Origin: Gramella sp. MT6
GTDB lineage: Bacteria > Bacteroidota > Bacteroidia > Flavobacteriales > Flavobacteriaceae
Direction: 5' to 3'
Length of the DNA: 64,000 bases
NCBI RefSeq assembly: GCF_019357415.1
Contig: NZ_CP048410.1
Coordinates: forward strand, 496,001-560,000
The notes under the pieces are model-generated. The model had not been told where the DNA came from. It made no database searches and saw only the letters and a list, made by a program, of their open reading frames with translations. Both the position numbers and the translations under genes were made by a program. Within the stretch, counting starts at the first letter, position 1, and each line of letters opens with the position of its first letter. Shown here piece by piece: positions 61,994 to 64,000 of the stretch.

Positions 61994-62563
61994 CTAAGAT
62001 TTAGTATACTCAAGTTCTAAAATTCTTATTGGTGACGCCTGAGTATTTCCAGGATCGCTCACATATTGATTCGATTCGATTTTCGTAACATCAAACGAAA
62101 ATTTATTGGTCTCGAGATTTATATGCTTCTTATGGGTATAAGTAGAAGAATTAATATCTAAGGTCAAAATCAGACTGTCGTTCCTTACTTCCCAATTTCC
62201 ATTGTCCATTCTATCAGACAAACATGAAAACTGATTTTTTGAAGTTCCCGCTTCAAAAGTCATTTGAGCATTATTACTAATAAACGTACCATCATCATTA
62301 AATGTTATACTCATAGTGTTAAAACAATCGGTCTCATCCAAAAGATTCTTACTATAAGTTTCATCGTCATTAAGGTCTACCGCAGTATCAGATACCATCC
62401 CTGATAAATCCCAGTTTCCCAGCATATCGTTCCTGGTCACCACTGTAGCGTCGCTAACTTTCAGCTGTGAATTTATTGAAACCTCTTCTTTACTACAACT
62501 AATTATTGAAAAGGAAAACATGCAAAAACCAGCTAACGTTTTGATATTCAAAAGTTTAGTCAT
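61994..62563 (-). CDS. Lipocalin-like lipoprotein, paralog 2
   Basis: A 189-residue lipoprotein (lipobox SIISC). The signatures MLGNWDLSGMVSDTAVDLND, TDCFNTMSITFNDDGTFISN and FSCLSDRMDNGNWEVRNDSL, plus the end VSDPGNTQASPIRILELEYT, line up with the neighbouring paralog. I start at MTKLLN, as the promoter box at 62588-62595 leaves about 18 bases of leader; an ATG 12 bases earlier is also possible. Function unknown. Confidence 0.82.
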   Translation of the reverse strand: MTKLLNIKTLAGFCMFSFSIISCSKEEVSINSQLKVSDATVVTRNDMLGNWDLSGMVSDTAVDLNDDETYSKNLLDETDCFNTMSITFNDDGTFISNNAQMTFEAGTSKNQFSCLSDRMDNGNWEVRNDSLILTLDINSSTYTHKKHINLETNKFSFDVTKIESNQYVSDPGNTQASPIRILELEYTKS

Positions 62564-62587
62564 TTTCGGGGGCATTAAAATTCAATA

Positions 62588-62595
62588 CAAAACTA
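62588..62595 (-). promoter_or_regulatory. -7 box for lipoprotein paralog 2
   Basis: TAGTTTTG on the minus strand fits TAnnTTTG. No clear -33 element was seen. Transcription start near 62581. Confidence 0.5.
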
Positions 62596-62815
62596 AATCA
62601 CAAGTAGGAATTTTATGACTTTTTTAACATTAAAATTACCTTTAATCGAATTTTAACGCTTTTGAACTTTAATGAAAAAGAGTTAATGGAGTTTCACAAT
62701 CATATTTCATCTTTATGATGCTAATAATGATATATGATATTGAGGGTAAAAAGTTCTTAAGTAGATTTGACTGAATATCAGACGCTTCAAAGCAAATAAA
62801 ATAATCTTTTCGCTA
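62596..62815. other. Intergenic region between the lipoprotein and rplM
   Basis: AT-rich divergent intergenic segment with no gene. The only features I see are the two promoter boxes at its edges. Confidence 0.4.
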
Positions 62816-62846
62816 TTTGCTATTAGAATTTATAATTGTACATTTG
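62816..62846 (+). promoter_or_regulatory. Promoter of rplM-rpsI
   Basis: TTTG (62816-62819), a 19-base spacer and TACATTTG (62839-62846) form a perfect flavobacterial promoter. The start near 62853 leaves about 66 bases of leader. Confidence 0.8.
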
Positions 62847-62854
62847 CACCCCTG

Positions 62855-62879
62855 TTTTCCCGATTGAGATTCGGGTAAA
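62855..62879 (+). promoter_or_regulatory. Leader hairpin of rplM
   Basis: CCCGA-TTGAGAT-TCGGG, flanked by TTT/AAA pairing after one mismatch, lies right at the start of the transcript. It may affect translation or stability of the ribosomal protein message; no known regulator is assigned. Confidence 0.4.
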
Positions 62880-62918
62880 TGGGATTGGAATGTTTAATAA
62901 TTAGTAAAATCAATTGGT

Positions 62919-63374
62919 GTGGACACATTAAGTTACAAAACAGTATCGGCTAACAAAGCCACCAGAACCAAAGAATGGGTTGTGGTAGATGCTGACGGAC
63001 AAAATTTAGGTCGTCTTGCTTCAAAAGTAGCATACCTACTTAGAGGAAAGCACAAGCCTAACTTCACCCCACATGTTGATTGCGGAGACAATGTTATTGT
63101 ATTGAATGCGCAGGGAATCAACTTAACAGGAAAGAAATGGGACGCGAAAGAATACATCCGTCACACAGGCTTCCCGGGTGGACAGAAAAGTCTAACAGCT
63201 GCCGAATTATTCGAAAAAGGTCCTGAGAGACTTGTCGAAAAGGCAATTAAAGGAATGCTTCCTAAGAACAAACTTGGAGCAGACCTATTCAGAAATTTAA
63301 AGGTTTATGTAGGATCTGAACACGATCACGAAGCTCAAAAACCTAAAACTATTAACTTAAACGAGATTAAGTAA
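62919..63374 (+). CDS. rplM: 50S ribosomal protein L13
   Basis: A 151-residue ribosomal protein. [40 protein letters not shown] and the [13 protein letters not shown] motif are diagnostic. The gene starts with GTG (62919), giving [20 protein letters not shown], the normal flavobacterial N-terminus. It overlaps rpsI by one base. Confidence 0.97.
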   Translation: MDTLSYKTVSANKATRTKEWVVVDADGQNLGRLASKVAYLLRGKHKPNFTPHVDCGDNVIVLNAQGINLTGKKWDAKEYIRHTGFPGGQKSLTAAELFEKGPERLVEKAIKGMLPKNKLGADLFRNLKVYVGSEHDHEAQKPKTINLNEIK

Positions 63375-63760
63375 TGGAGGTAATTCACAAAATTGGCCGT
63401 AGAAAAACAGCTGTGGCCCGTGTATATGTTTCAGAAGGAAAAGGAAACATTACCGTAAACAAGAAAGACCTTAAAGATTACTTCACAACTGGTACACTTT
63501 TATATAAAGTTAACCAGCCATTGATGCTAACCGAAAACGAAGGAAACTTCGACGTTAAAATTAACGTATACGGTGGTGGTATCACTGGACAGGCTGAAGC
63601 GATCCGTCTTGCATTATCCAGAGCTATGATGGCGCTTGACGAAGAAAACCATGGCGTTCTTAAGCCAGAAGGTCTTCTTACTAGAGATCCACGTATGGTA
63701 GAACGTAAGAAATTCGGTCAGAAGAAAGCCCGTAAGAAATTCCAGTTCTCTAAACGTTAA
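63374..63760 (+). CDS. rpsI: 30S ribosomal protein S9
   Basis: A 128-residue S9 with IGRRKTAVARVYVSEGKGNI, VNVYGGGITGQAEAIRLALS-like central region (INVYGGGITGQAEAIRLAL) and the basic tail KKFGQKKARKKFQFSKR that reaches the P-site tRNA. The start ATG shares a base with the rplM stop (TAATG), so translation is coupled. Confidence 0.97.
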   Translation: MEVIHKIGRRKTAVARVYVSEGKGNITVNKKDLKDYFTTGTLLYKVNQPLMLTENEGNFDVKINVYGGGITGQAEAIRLALSRAMMALDEENHGVLKPEGLLTRDPRMVERKKFGQKKARKKFQFSKR

Positions 63761-63768
63761 TATTATTA

Positions 63769-63784
63769 CCGGAATATTTTCCGG
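63769..63784 (+). promoter_or_regulatory. Hairpin between rpsI and rpsB
   Basis: CCGGAA-TATT-TTCCGG, a 6-bp stem nine bases after rpsI. No T-run follows directly, so it is more likely a stability or processing hairpin than a terminator. Confidence 0.4.
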
Positions 63785-63842
63785 GGAGTTCATAAAAAAA
63801 TTAATTTTTTGTTGTTATTCTGTTCATGCCGGGCAGAAGTTA

Positions 63843-63906
63843 GTTTAGCATCTAAACAGTCAGGGCCGTACTTAAAAGTAGCCACCTGAATGTTGCTATC
63901 TCAACA
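63843..63906 (+). promoter_or_regulatory. Three-hairpin leader in front of rpsB
   Basis: Successive short stems: GTTTAG-CAT-CTAAAC (63843-63857); CAGG...CCTG with an inner TACT/AGTA (63861-63888) and symmetric GCCG/GCCA internal loop; and TGTTG...CAACA (63891-63906). rpsB starts 21 bases later. This looks like an autoregulatory leader bound by a ribosomal protein, which is inference. Confidence 0.45.
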
Positions 63907-63926
63907 GAACGTAAACTATTACAAAA

Positions 63927-64000
63927 ATGGCAAACAAAGTAGAAGTAAAAGAATTACTTGATGCTGGTGTTCATTTTGGACACTTAACCAGACGTTGGAA
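63927..64000 (+). CDS. rpsB: 30S ribosomal protein S2, N-terminal part
   Basis: The gene runs off the right edge. The first 24 residues include MANKVEVKELLDAG and VHFGHLTRRW, the conserved N-terminus of S2. The order rplM-rpsI-rpsB is typical of Bacteroidota. Confidence 0.93.
   Translation, partial: MANKVEVKELLDAGVHFGHLTRRW

Noticed and set aside
61819..62013. 64-codon hydrophobic frame on the minus strand between the two lipoproteins
   Set aside because: It contains the perfect terminator stem at 61922-61954 and begins inside the upstream gene, so it is not a gene.
1..64000. CRISPR arrays, insertion sequences, prophage or phage-defence genes
   Set aside because: I looked for regularly spaced direct repeats, transposase or integrase motifs and nuclease/restriction motifs and saw none. 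The apparent repeats are the two palindromic elements and terminators.

Overview
The window looks like a chromosomal segment of a marine-type member of the Flavobacteriaceae (Bacteroidota), most like Gramella/Christiangramia; the genus is an inference from protein flavour. The support is: low GC content; an alternative complex III respiratory operon; TonB receptor and lipoprotein content; DUF2723, UpxY and Wzi-type proteins; and repeated flavobacterial promoters of the form TTG-N19/20-TAnnTTTG in place of Shine-Dalgarno/-35/-10 signals.

Layout. 1-125 is the 5' end of ruvB. 262-12307 (minus) is one respiratory operon, actABCDEF followed by cytochrome oxidase subunits II and I, with a promoter near 12405 and a terminator at 202-235. 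A small SPOR-like protein (12533-12922) is followed by a bidirectional terminator and the rimP-nusA-infB operon (17531-12994, minus), which has a terminator-shaped hairpin in its leader. 17783-21702 holds a tandem universal stress protein, an AsmA-like anchored protein, a small membrane protein, a calcineurin-like phosphoesterase and an unknown 109-residue protein.

21913-39601 (minus) is a Wzx/Wzy-type extracellular or capsular polysaccharide locus. In transcription order it has an UpxY antiterminator and an outer-membrane barrel protein, then a terminator, a second strong promoter and a truncated nucleotide-sugar dehydrogenase remnant. These are followed by Wzx flippase, a nitroreductase-like protein, a pyruvyl transferase, Wzy polymerase, a GT4 enzyme, three enzymes for a UDP-2-acetamido-2,6-dideoxy-L-hexose, a WbuB-like GT4, a WecA-like initiating transferase, Wza, Wzc and Wzi. 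A tRNA-Gln gene with its own promoter and terminator flanks the locus.

40267-45980 contains a DUF2723 membrane protein, a REP-like palindrome, a NodB deacetylase, a thioredoxin-fold protein without redox cysteines and a membrane phosphoesterase. 46110-55632 (minus) is a compact catabolic locus: sodium/solute symporter, acyl-CoA synthetase, exported alpha/beta hydrolase, TPR-like protein, TonB-dependent receptor, cytoplasmic hydrolase and 3-hydroxybutyrate dehydrogenase. It plausibly imports and degrades 3-hydroxybutyrate esters or oligomers, and I regard it as the most novel candidate system here. 55920-61153 has cutC, a Tat-exported glycosylasparaginase, polA and a DUF3124 lipoprotein. Two paralogous lipoproteins follow (61202-62563), and the window ends with rplM-rpsI and the start of rpsB behind a structured leader.
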